Below are positions 52,083 through 61,275 of a stretch of DNA of 64,000 nucleotides, in pieces (the stretch's first letter is position 1; each line of letters opens with the position of its first letter). Source of the DNA: Halieaceae bacterium. Lineage in GTDB: Bacteria > Pseudomonadota > Gammaproteobacteria > Pseudomonadales > Halieaceae. Where the stretch lies: assembly GCA_902547755.1 (NCBI GenBank), contig CACCPA010000005.1, positions 1-64,000 of the forward strand, written 5' to 3'. The notes under the pieces are model-generated. The model ran no database searches. It was given only the letters and a program-made list of their open reading frames with translations, and was not told where the DNA came from. A program made the position numbers and the translations under genes.

Positions 52083-52778
52083 TCACTTGGTGAGATCATC
52101 CTCGATCGGAGCAACGTCGTCGTCGGGGAGAGTCAGCCACCAGTAGAGTGTTCGTTGTAGTTCGTCCATGCCCTCATGGTTGTGTGAAGAGAACAACTGC
52201 ACGGAGATCCATCTTTCGTGTCCTTTGAGTTCCTTTTTAACGCCGAGAAGCGCAGTTTTTGCGGGCCCTCGTTTGAGCTTGTCGCACTTAGTCAGCAAAA
52301 TGTGTACGGGCATTTCGCTCACCGCAGCCCATTCGATCATCTGCCGATCGTAATCCTTGAGCGGATGTCGGATGTCCATCAACAGAATCAGCCCTTTCAG
52401 ACTTCGCCGGTACTGTAAGTAGCGCTCAAGCTGTTTATTCCACTCTTCTTTGACTTTTAATGGCACCTTGGCAAAGCCATAACCCGGCAGATCAACAAGC
52501 CGAATCTGGTCAGCGACCGTAAAAAAGTTGATGAGTTGCGTTCTGCCCGGTGTCCGAGATGTTCTTGCCAACTTGCCGTTGTGAGTGAGGGCATTGATTG
52601 CGCTCGACTTGCCGGCATTACTTCGCCCGGCAAAAGCCACCTCGCAGCCAAAGTCTGCAGGGGCGTTATTCAGCGCGCTTGCAGATTGTAAAAATTCAGT
52701 GCTTTTAAAATTAAGCTTTTGAGACTTATTGGGCGTATTGATGACAGTGATCCGCGTAAAGTTTGGTGTTTTCGGCAC
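52083..52778 (-). CDS. engB: Ribosome biogenesis GTP-binding protein EngB (YihA/YsxC)
   Basis: GTPase needed for late 50S ribosome assembly. The 231 residues carry P-loop GRSNAGKS at 51-58, then RTSRTPGRTQLINFF, DLPGYGFAKV and the TKCDK motif. The N-terminal 25 residues precede the usual start of homology, so a shorter start is possible. It converges with polA, 10 bases apart, the usual pairing in pseudomonads. Confidence 0.95.
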   Translation of the reverse strand: MPKTPNFTRITVINTPNKSQKLNFKSTEFLQSASALNNAPADFGCEVAFAGRSNAGKSSAINALTHNGKLARTSRTPGRTQLINFFTVADQIRLVDLPGYGFAKVPLKVKEEWNKQLERYLQYRRSLKGLILLMDIRHPLKDYDRQMIEWAAVSEMPVHILLTKCDKLKRGPAKTALLGVKKELKGHERWISVQLFSSHNHEGMDELQRTLYWWLTLPDDDVAPIEDDLTK

Positions 52779-52867
52779 AGTGACTATAATGCCGCTCCAG
52801 ATTGCATGGGTATAGCGATAAAATCACAGCATTTAGCGGTACCCACGCCGTGTTAGAGGGTCAAATC

Positions 52868-53176
52868 ATGAAAGCAAACATCTTAAAATTCGCACTCATC
52901 ATTGGCACGTCGTCATTCGCGACAGTGGCAGTCCAAGCAGCTGAGCAGCCACCTCAGTACGCGGCATCGTGTGGTGCGTGTCACGCCTACGCTGTAGCGG
53001 GCGCACCAAAGACGGGTGATGCAGCCCAGTGGGAGCCAAGGCTTGCGAAGGGAATGGAAGCACTGGTGTCATCGGTAAAGAACGGCCTGGGTGTTATGCC
53101 TGCTGGTGGTATGTGTACAACATGCAGCGATGATGACTACAAGGCACTCATCACATATATGTCGACACCCCAATAA
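52868..53176 (+). CDS. Cytochrome c5-type monohaem cytochrome
   Basis: Small periplasmic electron carrier. I choose the ATG at 52868 with GAGG upstream, giving a clean signal peptide (about 1-25, ending VQAAE) and 102 residues. Haem attachment is CGACH (35-39); Met77 in VMPAGGM is the likely axial ligand. A second cysteine pair, Cys83/Cys86, matches the cytochrome c5 disulfide. A TATAAT at 52785-52790, with TTGGTG 16 bases before it, may be the promoter, inside the start of the divergent engB. Confidence 0.92.
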   Translation: MKANILKFALIIGTSSFATVAVQAAEQPPQYAASCGACHAYAVAGAPKTGDAAQWEPRLAKGMEALVSSVKNGLGVMPAGGMCTTCSDDDYKALITYMSTPQ

Positions 53177-53197
53177 TCGGGTAACAAGGAGTTTAGG

Positions 53198-53833
53198 ATG
53201 ATCTTTAATCGCGCAATTGCGACTTTGGCGCTGCTAATGGTAGCCAATGTTGCATTGGCCGGTGGCGTTATGAAAGGTGACGCGGCTGCAGGAGAAGCAT
53301 TGGTTGGCTCGTGTGCGGCGTGTCATGGTGCTGACGGAAATAGTCTTGCCCCAACATTCCCCAAGCTTGCAGGTTTGGGTGAACGCTATCTGTTGAAGCA
53401 GATGAAAGACATCCGTGATGGACGCAGACCCGTCGCATTGATGGCAGGTCAGGTCGACAATATGACGGACCAGCAGTTGGCAGATATCGCTGCCTTCTAT
53501 GACGCACAGGAGCGCACATCGGGTACAACCGACCCTGATTTGGTTAAGTTAGGTCGTAAGGTATATCTCGCAGGTATTGCTGAAAGAAAGGTAGCGGCTT
53601 GCTCGGGCTGTCATAGTCCCTCTGGCAAAGGCAATGGCCCCGGTGGCTACCCTGCTCTTGCGGGTCAGCACGCAGACTATGTTGCACAGCAGCTTGAAAT
53701 GTTCCGTCTTGGCTACGAAGACGAGAGCGGTCGAACCAATGGTGGCGACAGCAAGATTATGCGTACCATTGCCTTCGGCTTGAGCGACCTTGAGATCAAG
53801 GCGGTCGCAAGTTATGTTGCGGGTCTACAGTGA
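53198..53833 (+). CDS. Cytochrome c4 (dihaem)
   Basis: Periplasmic dihaem cytochrome, a likely electron donor to the terminal oxidase. The 211 residues have a signal peptide (about 1-21) and two homologous class I domains with haem sites CAACH (39-43) and CSGCH (135-139). Each half includes the family's FPKLAGL or YPALAGQH segment. It follows the cytochrome c5 gene by 21 bases and precedes dsbA. Confidence 0.95.
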   Translation: MIFNRAIATLALLMVANVALAGGVMKGDAAAGEALVGSCAACHGADGNSLAPTFPKLAGLGERYLLKQMKDIRDGRRPVALMAGQVDNMTDQQLADIAAFYDAQERTSGTTDPDLVKLGRKVYLAGIAERKVAACSGCHSPSGKGNGPGGYPALAGQHADYVAQQLEMFRLGYEDESGRTNGGDSKIMRTIAFGLSDLEIKAVASYVAGLQ

Positions 53834-53872
53834 GAGACATTAGTAGACCAGTAACAGGCTTGGGGAATCATT

Positions 53873-54535
53873 ATGTTGGGTTGGCTTCGCGTAGTAACGC
53901 TAGCAACGGTGGTTGCACTTTCGACAGGTGCGGGTGCGCAAGAGCAATATCAGGAAGGCGTTCATTACGACCTGATTGAACCTGCCATTCACACCGGCAT
54001 TAGTGACGGTGTTGTGGTGACCGAATTCTTCTCCTACGGGTGTGGCCACTGCTACAACTTCGAGCCGTTACTCGAGTCGTTTGAGTCGCGATTACCTGAA
54101 GGCGTCGTCGTGCAGAGAACCCCCGTCATCTGGAAAAACAACCCGGGCATGAAGCTCCTCGCCAAAACCTACTACGCGGTGGAGGTGCTCGATGTGTTCG
54201 AGCCTGTCCATGGCGCTGTTTTCAATACCATTCACCGTCAGCGTAAGCGTTTATCCAGCCCTGAAGCCGTACGCGCCGTGTTTGTCGAAAATGGCGTTAA
54301 TGCTAAAGATTTTGACCGCGCCTTTGGTTCTTTCGGTATCGACAGCATGGTGCGTCAGGCAGCGGCACGTACTGAGGGCGCTCGGGTGCAAGGTACTCCC
54401 TCACTCATGGTCAATGGTAAGTACCGGATCGATACACGACAGGCTGGTAGTCAGGCAAATATGCTGAAAATAGCTGCTTTTCTTGCCGATAAAGAGCTCG
54501 CACGATTAGAGCGAGCAGCCAACGCGGCTGACTGA
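53873..54535 (+). CDS. dsbA: Thiol:disulfide interchange protein DsbA
   Basis: Periplasmic oxidase that introduces disulfides into secreted proteins. The 220 residues have a signal peptide (about 1-22), the active site Cys57-Gly-His-Cys60 in FSYGCGHCYNFEP, and the cis-proline loop GTPS with Pro176. It sits after the cytochrome genes in the usual pseudomonad order and converges with the Lrp-type regulator 25 bases on. Confidence 0.95.
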   Translation: MLGWLRVVTLATVVALSTGAGAQEQYQEGVHYDLIEPAIHTGISDGVVVTEFFSYGCGHCYNFEPLLESFESRLPEGVVVQRTPVIWKNNPGMKLLAKTYYAVEVLDVFEPVHGAVFNTIHRQRKRLSSPEAVRAVFVENGVNAKDFDRAFGSFGIDSMVRQAAARTEGARVQGTPSLMVNGKYRIDTRQAGSQANMLKIAAFLADKELARLERAANAAD

Positions 54536-54560
54536 GTCACTTACTAGCGAGTGGGTTGAG

Positions 54561-55037
54561 TTAGCCGAGCGGTATTTCCGTTCGGTTTATCACCTTTCTT
54601 AGTACAAAGCTCGAATGCACACCCGTAACACCGGGAATGCGGGTCAGCTTGCCTAACAACACTGCTTCAAAGTGCTTCATGTCCTTAACGACTACACGTA
54701 ATAGATAGTCCGCGCTCTGGCCGGTAACGACGGAGCAATCAATGACTTCGTCGTAAGTCGCTATTTCTGTCTCAAAGTTCTCGAAGCGTTCGGGCGTATG
54801 GCGATCCATAGAGATGCTGACATGCGCCGTTAGGTCGAGGCCTAACTTTTCCGGGTTCAGGATGGCAACCTGGCGTTCGATGAAGCCCTCGGTGAGGAGT
54901 CGCTTAACCCGACGCGCACAGGGCGTGGGTGACAATCCCACTTTATCGGCCAGCTCTAGGTTGCTCAGGCTGGCGTCGTTCTGTAGCTCAGCCAGCAAGC
55001 GAAGGTCGGTTCGATCTAGATCATTAATATCAAGCAT
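54561..55037 (-). CDS. Lrp/AsnC-family transcriptional regulator
   Basis: The 158 residues have an N-terminal winged helix-turn-helix (about 8-55, with NLELADKVGLSPTPCARRVKRL) and a C-terminal RAM ligand-binding domain (about 70-150). The 149-bp gap to the divergent leuA and a perfect 16-bp palindrome two bases upstream of its ATG suggest autoregulation and possible control of leuA. The effector may be leucine or another amino acid; this is inference. Confidence 0.92.
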   Translation of the reverse strand: MLDINDLDRTDLRLLAELQNDASLSNLELADKVGLSPTPCARRVKRLLTEGFIERQVAILNPEKLGLDLTAHVSISMDRHTPERFENFETEIATYDEVIDCSVVTGQSADYLLRVVVKDMKHFEAVLLGKLTRIPGVTGVHSSFVLRKVINRTEIPLG

Positions 55038-55039
55038 GA

Positions 55040-55055
55040 CGCTAATATTAGCGTA
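55040..55055. promoter_or_regulatory. 16-bp palindrome at the lrp-type gene start, probable operator
   Basis: ACGCTAATATTAGCGT is a perfect 16-bp palindrome ending two bases before the regulator's ATG. A related half-site (CGCTAAAT) follows at about 55060. Location and symmetry fit an Lrp/AsnC autoregulatory operator. It also occupies the place of the ribosome binding site, so occlusion of translation is another possibility. Confidence 0.55.
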
Positions 55056-55146
55056 TTTCGCTAAATTTTTTTTTTATTTATAGTTATTCGCCATTAATTG
55101 GTGCTGATATCGGTGATTTTGATCGAATTCCCTAATCGCCGAGGCG

Positions 55147-55152
55147 TATAAT
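55147..55152 (+). promoter_or_regulatory. Possible -10 element of leuA
   Basis: A consensus TATAAT lies 33 bases before the leuA ATG. The best -35 candidate (TTGATC at 55119-55124) is 22 bases upstream, too far, so the promoter may need an activator. The leader is too short for an attenuator. Confidence 0.4.
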
Positions 55153-55185
55153 CTTGCGGTTAAAGTTCACTTAATTGAGTTAGCT

Positions 55186-56871
55186 ATGAATCATTCAGAG
55201 TTTGGGTCCTTCGATTTTCGGAAGTATCCCAAGTATCAACCACTAAAGAAGGCTGACCGCCGGTGGCCGGATGCTGTGTTAACCAAGGCGCCCGAGTGGT
55301 GCAGTGTCGATTTGCGTGACGGGAATCAGGCCTTAATAGAGCCTATGACATCCGACAAGAAATTACGGATGTGGGAGTTGTTGCTCGATCTTGGCTTTAA
55401 ACAGATTGAAGTCGGCTTTCCCTCCGCTTCATCACACGATTTTGATTTTCTGAGAAAGCTCATTGATGAAAACCGTATCCCTGATGATGTGACTGTCCAG
55501 GTGCTTACCCAGGCGCGTGAGGAGCTCATCGTTAAGACCTTTGAAGCGCTGAAGGGGTGCAAGCGCGCGGTGCTTCATTTTTACAACAGTACTTCTACAG
55601 TTCAGCGTGATTTCGTATTTGGTTTGGACCGGGCAGGGATTACAGATATTGCGGTAAAGGGCGCAGAACTCGTGAAATCTATAGCGGCTAAGTATCCGCA
55701 AACCGAGTGGGTGTTTGAGTACAGCCCGGAGAGCTTTACCGGCACAGAAATGGATTTTGCGGTTGACGTTTGTAACGCCGTCATTGATGTCATTTCTCCA
55801 ACACCCGATAACAAGATGATCATCAATCTGCCCGCGACCGTTGAAGTGAGTACGCCCAACGTTTACGCCGATCAGATTGAGTGGTTCTGCGACAACGTGA
55901 ATCACCGTGAGTCGCTGCTGATTTCGCTCCATACGCACAACGATCGTGGCGGCGCTGTCGCGGCGAGCGAGCTGGGCCTGTTGGCCGGTGCTGATCGAAT
56001 TGAAGGCACGTTGCTGGGGAATGGTGAGCGGACTGGCAATATGGACATCGTGACCATGGCGATGAACCTTTACAGTCAAGGCATTGACCCTCAACTCGAT
56101 TTTTCCCAAATGGATGCAATGATTGCTGTGTGTAAAGAGTGTACGCAGTTGCCGTTACATCCTCGACACCCCTACGCAGGTGAATTGGTATTCACAGCGT
56201 TTTCCGGGAGCCACCAGGATGCGATCAACAAGTGTCTAGCGAGGAGAGACGGTGAAAGCCTATGGGAAGTTGCTTACCTGCCGATCGATCCGGCGGACAT
56301 TGGTCGCAGCTATCAGGAAGTGATTCGTATCAATAGTCAGTCCGGTAAGGGCGGTGTTGCCTATGTGCTTAATCGTGACTACGGGCTCGATCTTCCGCGG
56401 TGGTTGCAGGTCGACTTTAGCGCTTCGGTTCAGGCTCTCGCCGAACGCTCGGAAACAGAAGTCCAATCGGATGATATCCACCACCTGTTCCTCGAAACTT
56501 ATTTGTTAGATCGCCCGCAACTGTCGGTTGGTAACTACCAACTGGCGAGAGATGATGCCGTTGATCACCTCAATGTTATGATTGAAGGGCTCGAGGGCTC
56601 TCCAACCCTGTCAGGGAAAGGTGTGGGCGTCGTTGGTGCATTTACGGATGCTGTATCCAGTCATACGGAGCACAAGATTATCGTGGTGGAATACAGTGAG
56701 CACACCTTGGGGTCCGACGCTGACGCAGAGGCCATTTGTTATGTCCAATTGGCCATCGATGGTACCCGTGTGTGTGGTGTTGGTCGCAGCACGGACATTG
56801 TTCATGCAACCATGAGCGCTATTTTGTCCGGACTGGGTCGGCACTCTAGTGGCTACTTGAGTGCGGCATAA
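55186..56871 (+). CDS. leuA: 2-isopropylmalate synthase
   Basis: First committed step of leucine synthesis: acetyl-CoA plus 2-oxoisovalerate. The 561 residues are of the long type found in pseudomonads. The TIM-barrel catalytic domain includes VDLRDGNQALIEPM (from 41), the metal-binding HTHNDRGGAVAASELGL and GNGERTGNMDI. A C-terminal LeuA dimer/regulatory domain, which binds leucine for feedback inhibition, begins around residue 430. It is divergent from the Lrp-type regulator. Confidence 0.96.
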   Translation: MNHSEFGSFDFRKYPKYQPLKKADRRWPDAVLTKAPEWCSVDLRDGNQALIEPMTSDKKLRMWELLLDLGFKQIEVGFPSASSHDFDFLRKLIDENRIPDDVTVQVLTQAREELIVKTFEALKGCKRAVLHFYNSTSTVQRDFVFGLDRAGITDIAVKGAELVKSIAAKYPQTEWVFEYSPESFTGTEMDFAVDVCNAVIDVISPTPDNKMIINLPATVEVSTPNVYADQIEWFCDNVNHRESLLISLHTHNDRGGAVAASELGLLAGADRIEGTLLGNGERTGNMDIVTMAMNLYSQGIDPQLDFSQMDAMIAVCKECTQLPLHPRHPYAGELVFTAFSGSHQDAINKCLARRDGESLWEVAYLPIDPADIGRSYQEVIRINSQSGKGGVAYVLNRDYGLDLPRWLQVDFSASVQALAERSETEVQSDDIHHLFLETYLLDRPQLSVGNYQLARDDAVDHLNVMIEGLEGSPTLSGKGVGVVGAFTDAVSSHTEHKIIVVEYSEHTLGSDADAEAICYVQLAIDGTRVCGVGRSTDIVHATMSAILSGLGRHSSGYLSAA

Positions 56872-56974
56872 AGCGGGTAATTTCCCACTGAGACGCAGCG
56901 TATAGTTTTATAAGGAGTCGCTGAGTTACATGCTCAAACGAAGGCGGAACTCATTTACGAGGGTGGCTATTTGA

Positions 56975-57865
56975 ATGCTGGAGGGTCGAGCTTCATTTTC
57001 TCGTTTGCTGTCGGCTTTGCTCGTCTTCGCCTTTGTCCTAGCTGGCTGCTCGGCAAATCGATTTTTGTACAACCGCGCGGACACGTTCGTGCGCTGGACG
57101 ATCGATGATTATGTTGATCTAACAAGCGAGCAGCAAAAGCAGTTTGATGCGGACCTTGGTGGGCTGCTCGATTGGCACCGGCGCGACGAATTACCGCTTT
57201 ACAGAGAGTATATCTTGTCGTCGCTGGACGCACTCGAGGGCGGGGTGACCATCGATGAAGCGGTTCTGATTTCGGAAGCCATTAATGAGGCGGCCAATCG
57301 GCTTCAAGTAAAATTGGTTGATCTGTTGCTTGAAAGTGCAGAGGGTCTGACTGATGGCCAGATAAAGGATTTTCTGGATGAGCTTGATCGTCAACAAGAG
57401 GAATATGCCGAGGAGCGTCTGGTTCGAGACGACATCACATACGCTGATGACGCGGCTGACTCGTTACAGCGGTTGGCGAAGCGGTTGCTCGGCAAATTAA
57501 ATGACGAACAAAAGGCACTCATCCAATCGCGCAGCATAGAACTGATGCGCATTGACCGCCTGTGGCACGAGGATCGTTCTGTATGGGGGGCGAAGCTCCG
57601 AACCATACTCGAGAGCCGCTTACCCGGATGGCAGACCGAAATCCGTGTGCTAGGTGATACGCGTTCCGAGGTAAGAACGCCGGCGTATGTCGCTGGTATA
57701 GAGCACAACGGCGACGTCATTCTTGGGCTCTTGGTTAAGGTGATCAACGGTCGAACAGAGAGTCAGGACAGCCGCATGCGTCGTTTTCTCGATGATCTTA
57801 TTGCCGATATTGACGCGTTAACTACAGCCAATGAGGCCGAAGCCCTAGTCGTCCAGCAGCGATAG
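56975..57865 (+). CDS. Putative lipoprotein (DUF6279-like)
   Basis: A 296-residue protein with a lipoprotein signal: hydrophobic stretch about 10-22, then the lipobox LAGC with Cys25 as lipid-attachment site. The mature part begins [16 protein letters not shown] and is helical and charged, without catalytic motifs I can see. The start of the mature chain resembles the DUF6279 family of proteobacterial lipoproteins of unknown role. It follows leuA by 103 bases, and its 3' end overlaps that of ilvD, which runs the other way, by 21 bases. Confidence 0.82.
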   Translation: MLEGRASFSRLLSALLVFAFVLAGCSANRFLYNRADTFVRWTIDDYVDLTSEQQKQFDADLGGLLDWHRRDELPLYREYILSSLDALEGGVTIDEAVLISEAINEAANRLQVKLVDLLLESAEGLTDGQIKDFLDELDRQQEEYAEERLVRDDITYADDAADSLQRLAKRLLGKLNDEQKALIQSRSIELMRIDRLWHEDRSVWGAKLRTILESRLPGWQTEIRVLGDTRSEVRTPAYVAGIEHNGDVILGLLVKVINGRTESQDSRMRRFLDDLIADIDALTTANEAEALVVQQR

Positions 57866-59683
57866 ATCCCGTACTGCACCACGATCTGCGCTTGTCACTG
57901 TTTTGGCGTAGAACTTTAGCGCGGGACTCACTTTCCTTGGTCGGTTCTTTGCAGGCTTAAAGCCGAGGGCCGCTTGAGCGGATCGTCGCTCGTTCAGCAC
58001 GGCCTCATTAACCAACACGTTAATGGCACGCTTTGGAATGTCGATGAGGATTCTGTCGCCGTCCTCGACAAGCGCAATCACACCACCAGCCGCCGCTTCC
58101 GGAGAAACGTGACCAATGGATAAGCCGGATGTGCCGCCAGAGAAGCGACCATCGGTGATCAGTGCACAGGCTTTACCTAGGCCTTTGGATTTGATGTAGC
58201 TCGTTGGGTAAAGCATTTCCTGCATACCCGGACCGCCCCGAGGTCCCTCATAGCGGACAACGACCACATCACCTGCTTGTACACGATCCTCGAGGATATC
58301 GGAGACGGCATCTTCCTGGCTCTCGCACACATGTGCTGTTCCTTCGAATACCAAGAGCTCATCTTCCACGCCGGCGGTTTTTACAACACAACCATCCTCG
58401 GCAATGTTTCCAAAGAGCACTGCCAAGCCACCTTCTTCAGAGTAGGCATTATCAGCTGAGCGAACGCAGCCGCCCTCTCGGTCTAGGTCAAGCGTTGGCC
58501 AGCGCGTTGCCTGACTAAATGCTTCCTGTGTCGGGATGCCCGCGGGGCCCGCTTTGAAACGCTCGAGCGCCACCGCGTTATCTGTGGTAGCAATATCCCA
58601 ATGAGCGATTGCGTCGCCGATGCTAGGGCTGTGCACGGTGTGGCAGTCAGTATGCAGTTGGCCCGATCTCGCGAGCTCACCCAAAATGGCCAGTACACCA
58701 CCCGCTCGGTGAACATCTTCCATGTGATACAGCGGGGTGCTCGGAGCCACTTTGCACAACTGAGGCACATTGCGGGAAAGCGTGTCGATGTCAGCCATTG
58801 TGAAATCAAGCTCGGCTTCTTGTGCCGCGGCAAGCAAGTGCAAAATGGTGTTGGTTGAGCCACCCATGGCAATGTCGAGACTCATGGCATTCTCAAACGC
58901 AGCTCGGTTGGCAATGTTCCTAGGAAGAACACGGTCATCGTCCTCAACGTAGTAGCGCCGGGTAAGTTCAACCACGAGTCGCCCCGCTTCAAGGAATAGC
59001 GCTTTGCGATCGGCGTGAGTTGCTAACAGGGAGCCGTTGCCTGGCAGGCTCAGTCCAAGCGCTTCTGTGAGGCAATTCATCGAGTTGGCAGTGAACATAC
59101 CAGAACATGAACCACAGGTTGGGCAGGCGGATCGCTCGTATGCCTCGACTTTGGCGTCATCGGCACTACTGTCTGCAGCAATTACCATGGCGTCAACCAA
59201 GTCCAGCTTATGCTCGGACAGGGCCGTTTTACCAGCTTCCATGGGACCACCCGAGACAAAAACTACGGGTATGTTGAGGCGCATGGCCGCGTTGAGCATT
59301 CCGGGTGTGATCTTGTCGCAGTTAGAGATACAAACCATGGCGTCGGCACAGTGCGCGTTCACCATGTACTCAACGGAGTCTGCAATGATGTCCCTGGAGG
59401 GCAAGCTATAGAGCATGCCGTCATGACCCATTGCGATGCCGTCATCGACTGCAATGGTGTTGAATTCTTTGGCGACACCGCCTGCGTTTTCAATTTCACG
59501 CGCGACTAGCTGTCCCAGATCTTTGAGATGGACGTGCCCCGGCACGAACTGCGTGAATGAGTTAACGACGGCAATGATGGGTTTTTCAAAGTCACCGTCT
59601 TTCATGCCGGTCGCACGCCATAAGGCACGTGCCCCTGCCATGTTGCGGCCGGCGGTGGATGTTCTCGAGCGATACTCAGGCAT
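57845..59683 (-). CDS. ilvD: Dihydroxy-acid dehydratase
   Basis: Iron-sulfur enzyme of isoleucine/valine/leucine synthesis. The 612 residues (E. coli 616) contain the cluster-associated cysteines in [10 protein letters not shown] (Cys122) and [11 protein letters not shown] (187-197). [19 protein letters not shown] near the C-terminus is also conserved. It supplies the precursor for LeuA nearby. It overlaps the lipoprotein gene tail-to-tail and lies 31 bases after argA. Confidence 0.97.
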   Translation of the reverse strand: MPEYRSRTSTAGRNMAGARALWRATGMKDGDFEKPIIAVVNSFTQFVPGHVHLKDLGQLVAREIENAGGVAKEFNTIAVDDGIAMGHDGMLYSLPSRDIIADSVEYMVNAHCADAMVCISNCDKITPGMLNAAMRLNIPVVFVSGGPMEAGKTALSEHKLDLVDAMVIAADSSADDAKVEAYERSACPTCGSCSGMFTANSMNCLTEALGLSLPGNGSLLATHADRKALFLEAGRLVVELTRRYYVEDDDRVLPRNIANRAAFENAMSLDIAMGGSTNTILHLLAAAQEAELDFTMADIDTLSRNVPQLCKVAPSTPLYHMEDVHRAGGVLAILGELARSGQLHTDCHTVHSPSIGDAIAHWDIATTDNAVALERFKAGPAGIPTQEAFSQATRWPTLDLDREGGCVRSADNAYSEEGGLAVLFGNIAEDGCVVKTAGVEDELLVFEGTAHVCESQEDAVSDILEDRVQAGDVVVVRYEGPRGGPGMQEMLYPTSYIKSKGLGKACALITDGRFSGGTSGLSIGHVSPEAAAGGVIALVEDGDRILIDIPKRAINVLVNEAVLNERRSAQAALGFKPAKNRPRKVSPALKFYAKTVTSADRGAVRDLSLLDD

Positions 59684-59714
59684 CAGCTATCTCCAGTAGA
59701 TCACGCGCTATAGA

Positions 59715-60971
59715 CTACAGCGCGCGAACAAGAATTTTTGAATTTCGGTCTATTTTTGCCTTTTGTTTCTCTGAATCGGGCAGCACTTCGTGTGATGACA
59801 TAGTGAAGCCAAGCTCTTGAAACCAATGACCGGTTTGTGTTGTACGCACATAAACGCGCTCAAGCTTGGCTTGTTTCCCAGCGTCAATGAGCGCTGCCAC
59901 GAGCCGTTCACCGTGTCCCGAGTCCCTGTAATCCGGATGGGTGGCAACACTTGCGATTTCAGCGATGTTGTCCGCGGGGTTGTCCAGTAAGGCGGCACAG
60001 GCGATTACCCGGCTGTCTTTTGTGATGACAGTGAATTTATCGAGGCGGCGTTCGATCTCTTCATTGGACCTATCTGCAAGAATGCCTACTTGCTGTAACG
60101 GTCGGATGAGCTCGAGTATGCCTGCCAAATCGTGTGCCTCGGCGCCTTTGATTTGCTCGTATTCATCTGGCGATATCAGCGTGCCAATACCATCGTGCGT
60201 ATACAGCTCTTTGAGCAGACCGCCGTCGAGTGCGTAGCTAATGAGGTGGGATCGAGGTACGCCCGAGTCACAGGCATCACACGCGAGCATGAGTGCCTCT
60301 TTTTGCCCCTCGCCAGCGGTTTCGAGTACTCGGCGAGCAGCATCAACGGTAAGTTGCCGCTGCAGTTTCCCGTCCGTACTTTCGACGCCATCGAAGTCCG
60401 ACATGATAATTAGCTTGTCAGCGCCTAGGCTCCGGCTGACCGCACCCATGACGTCCAGTGCGTCTAGGGTGAACACTTCTCCAGCAGGGGAATGACCCAG
60501 CGTAGAGACCAAACAGATGGCGGCACCATCTAACGCGTGTGTCATGCCAGCAACGTCAATATGGCGAACTAAACCACGACCTGACCGGTCCACACCGTTG
60601 ATGACACCCAAGGGCCGGGCGGTGATGAAGTTACCGGCGATTACTCTGAGTCGCGCATTGTGCAGGGGTGAGTTGGGCAGTCCCATCGAAAACATCTGCT
60701 CAATATGGGTGCGTTCTGCCAAGGTATCAGCTACTGCTCGATGTATGGCGACGGGCGACAATGGCTGGGAGTTAAAGGCGTTTTGCTCGTGAACTACCAC
60801 AAGCCGCACACCCAGTGAATGCATAAGTGCGAGATCGTGCACCACATTTATAAAATTCTCATCGCTTGCAGCGCCGCAGCGAAGCCCCACTACAACAGTG
60901 GTTCCTCGATGCGAATTAATGTACGGCGCGGTGTGCCGAAACCAATCAATGGTGTCTGTCGAATCTGTCAT
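59715..60971 (-). CDS. argA: Amino-acid N-acetyltransferase (N-acetylglutamate synthase)
   Basis: First step of arginine synthesis: acetylation of glutamate. The 418 residues (E. coli 443) combine an N-terminal amino-acid-kinase-like domain (about 1-270), the probable arginine-feedback site, and a C-terminal GNAT acetyltransferase domain (about 285-418). The GNAT domain has the acetyl-CoA loop pattern near residue 350 (HPDYRDSGHGERLV). It is followed by ilvD. Confidence 0.94.
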   Translation of the reverse strand: MTDSTDTIDWFRHTAPYINSHRGTTVVVGLRCGAASDENFINVVHDLALMHSLGVRLVVVHEQNAFNSQPLSPVAIHRAVADTLAERTHIEQMFSMGLPNSPLHNARLRVIAGNFITARPLGVINGVDRSGRGLVRHIDVAGMTHALDGAAICLVSTLGHSPAGEVFTLDALDVMGAVSRSLGADKLIIMSDFDGVESTDGKLQRQLTVDAARRVLETAGEGQKEALMLACDACDSGVPRSHLISYALDGGLLKELYTHDGIGTLISPDEYEQIKGAEAHDLAGILELIRPLQQVGILADRSNEEIERRLDKFTVITKDSRVIACAALLDNPADNIAEIASVATHPDYRDSGHGERLVAALIDAGKQAKLERVYVRTTQTGHWFQELGFTMSSHEVLPDSEKQKAKIDRNSKILVRAL

Positions 60972-61275
60972 GATCGCCGCCCTTAGCCCCGCAGGCCTCG
61001 AAGGATGCTAAATCCCTGTTGCAAGAGCAGATTGATTCGCGTGCTAGCTGCAAGCATTTCCATTAAAAAATTCCGTGACAAGGCAATTGCCTGAGATTCA
61101 TTGCGTGGCTGGTGACGCGGTAAAACCGCCGCGCCACAGCGGATTCGGAGTATATTAGGTGTTCGAAGTGGTTCCTACCCTAGGCTCGCTCCTTTGCCCG
61201 ATGGTGTAGCAGAGAGTTTTTACGGAGACTTGGGCATTTTGGTGCGAAAACCGTGAGAGGCAATTCGTTTATTTG
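60972..61275. other. Intergenic region between argA and glnE
   Basis: 304 bases between divergent genes with no plausible coding sequence or RNA gene. It must hold the argA and glnE promoters, but I cannot assign them with confidence. A perfect 12-bp palindrome AGGCAATTGCCT lies at 61081-61092 and could be an operator. Confidence 0.5.

Noticed and set aside
54538-54556. Weak inverted repeat between dsbA and the Lrp-type gene as terminator
   Set aside because: Only four paired bases at the ends and no T-run, so I do not call a terminator.
55432-56109. 225-codon open frame antisense to leuA
   Set aside because: It is fully contained in a strongly supported gene on the other strand and has no domain features.
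60972-61275. Possible small RNA or tRNA in the argA-glnE gap
   Set aside because: No cloverleaf, no terminator-like hairpin with T-run and no conserved RNA motif that I can recognise.
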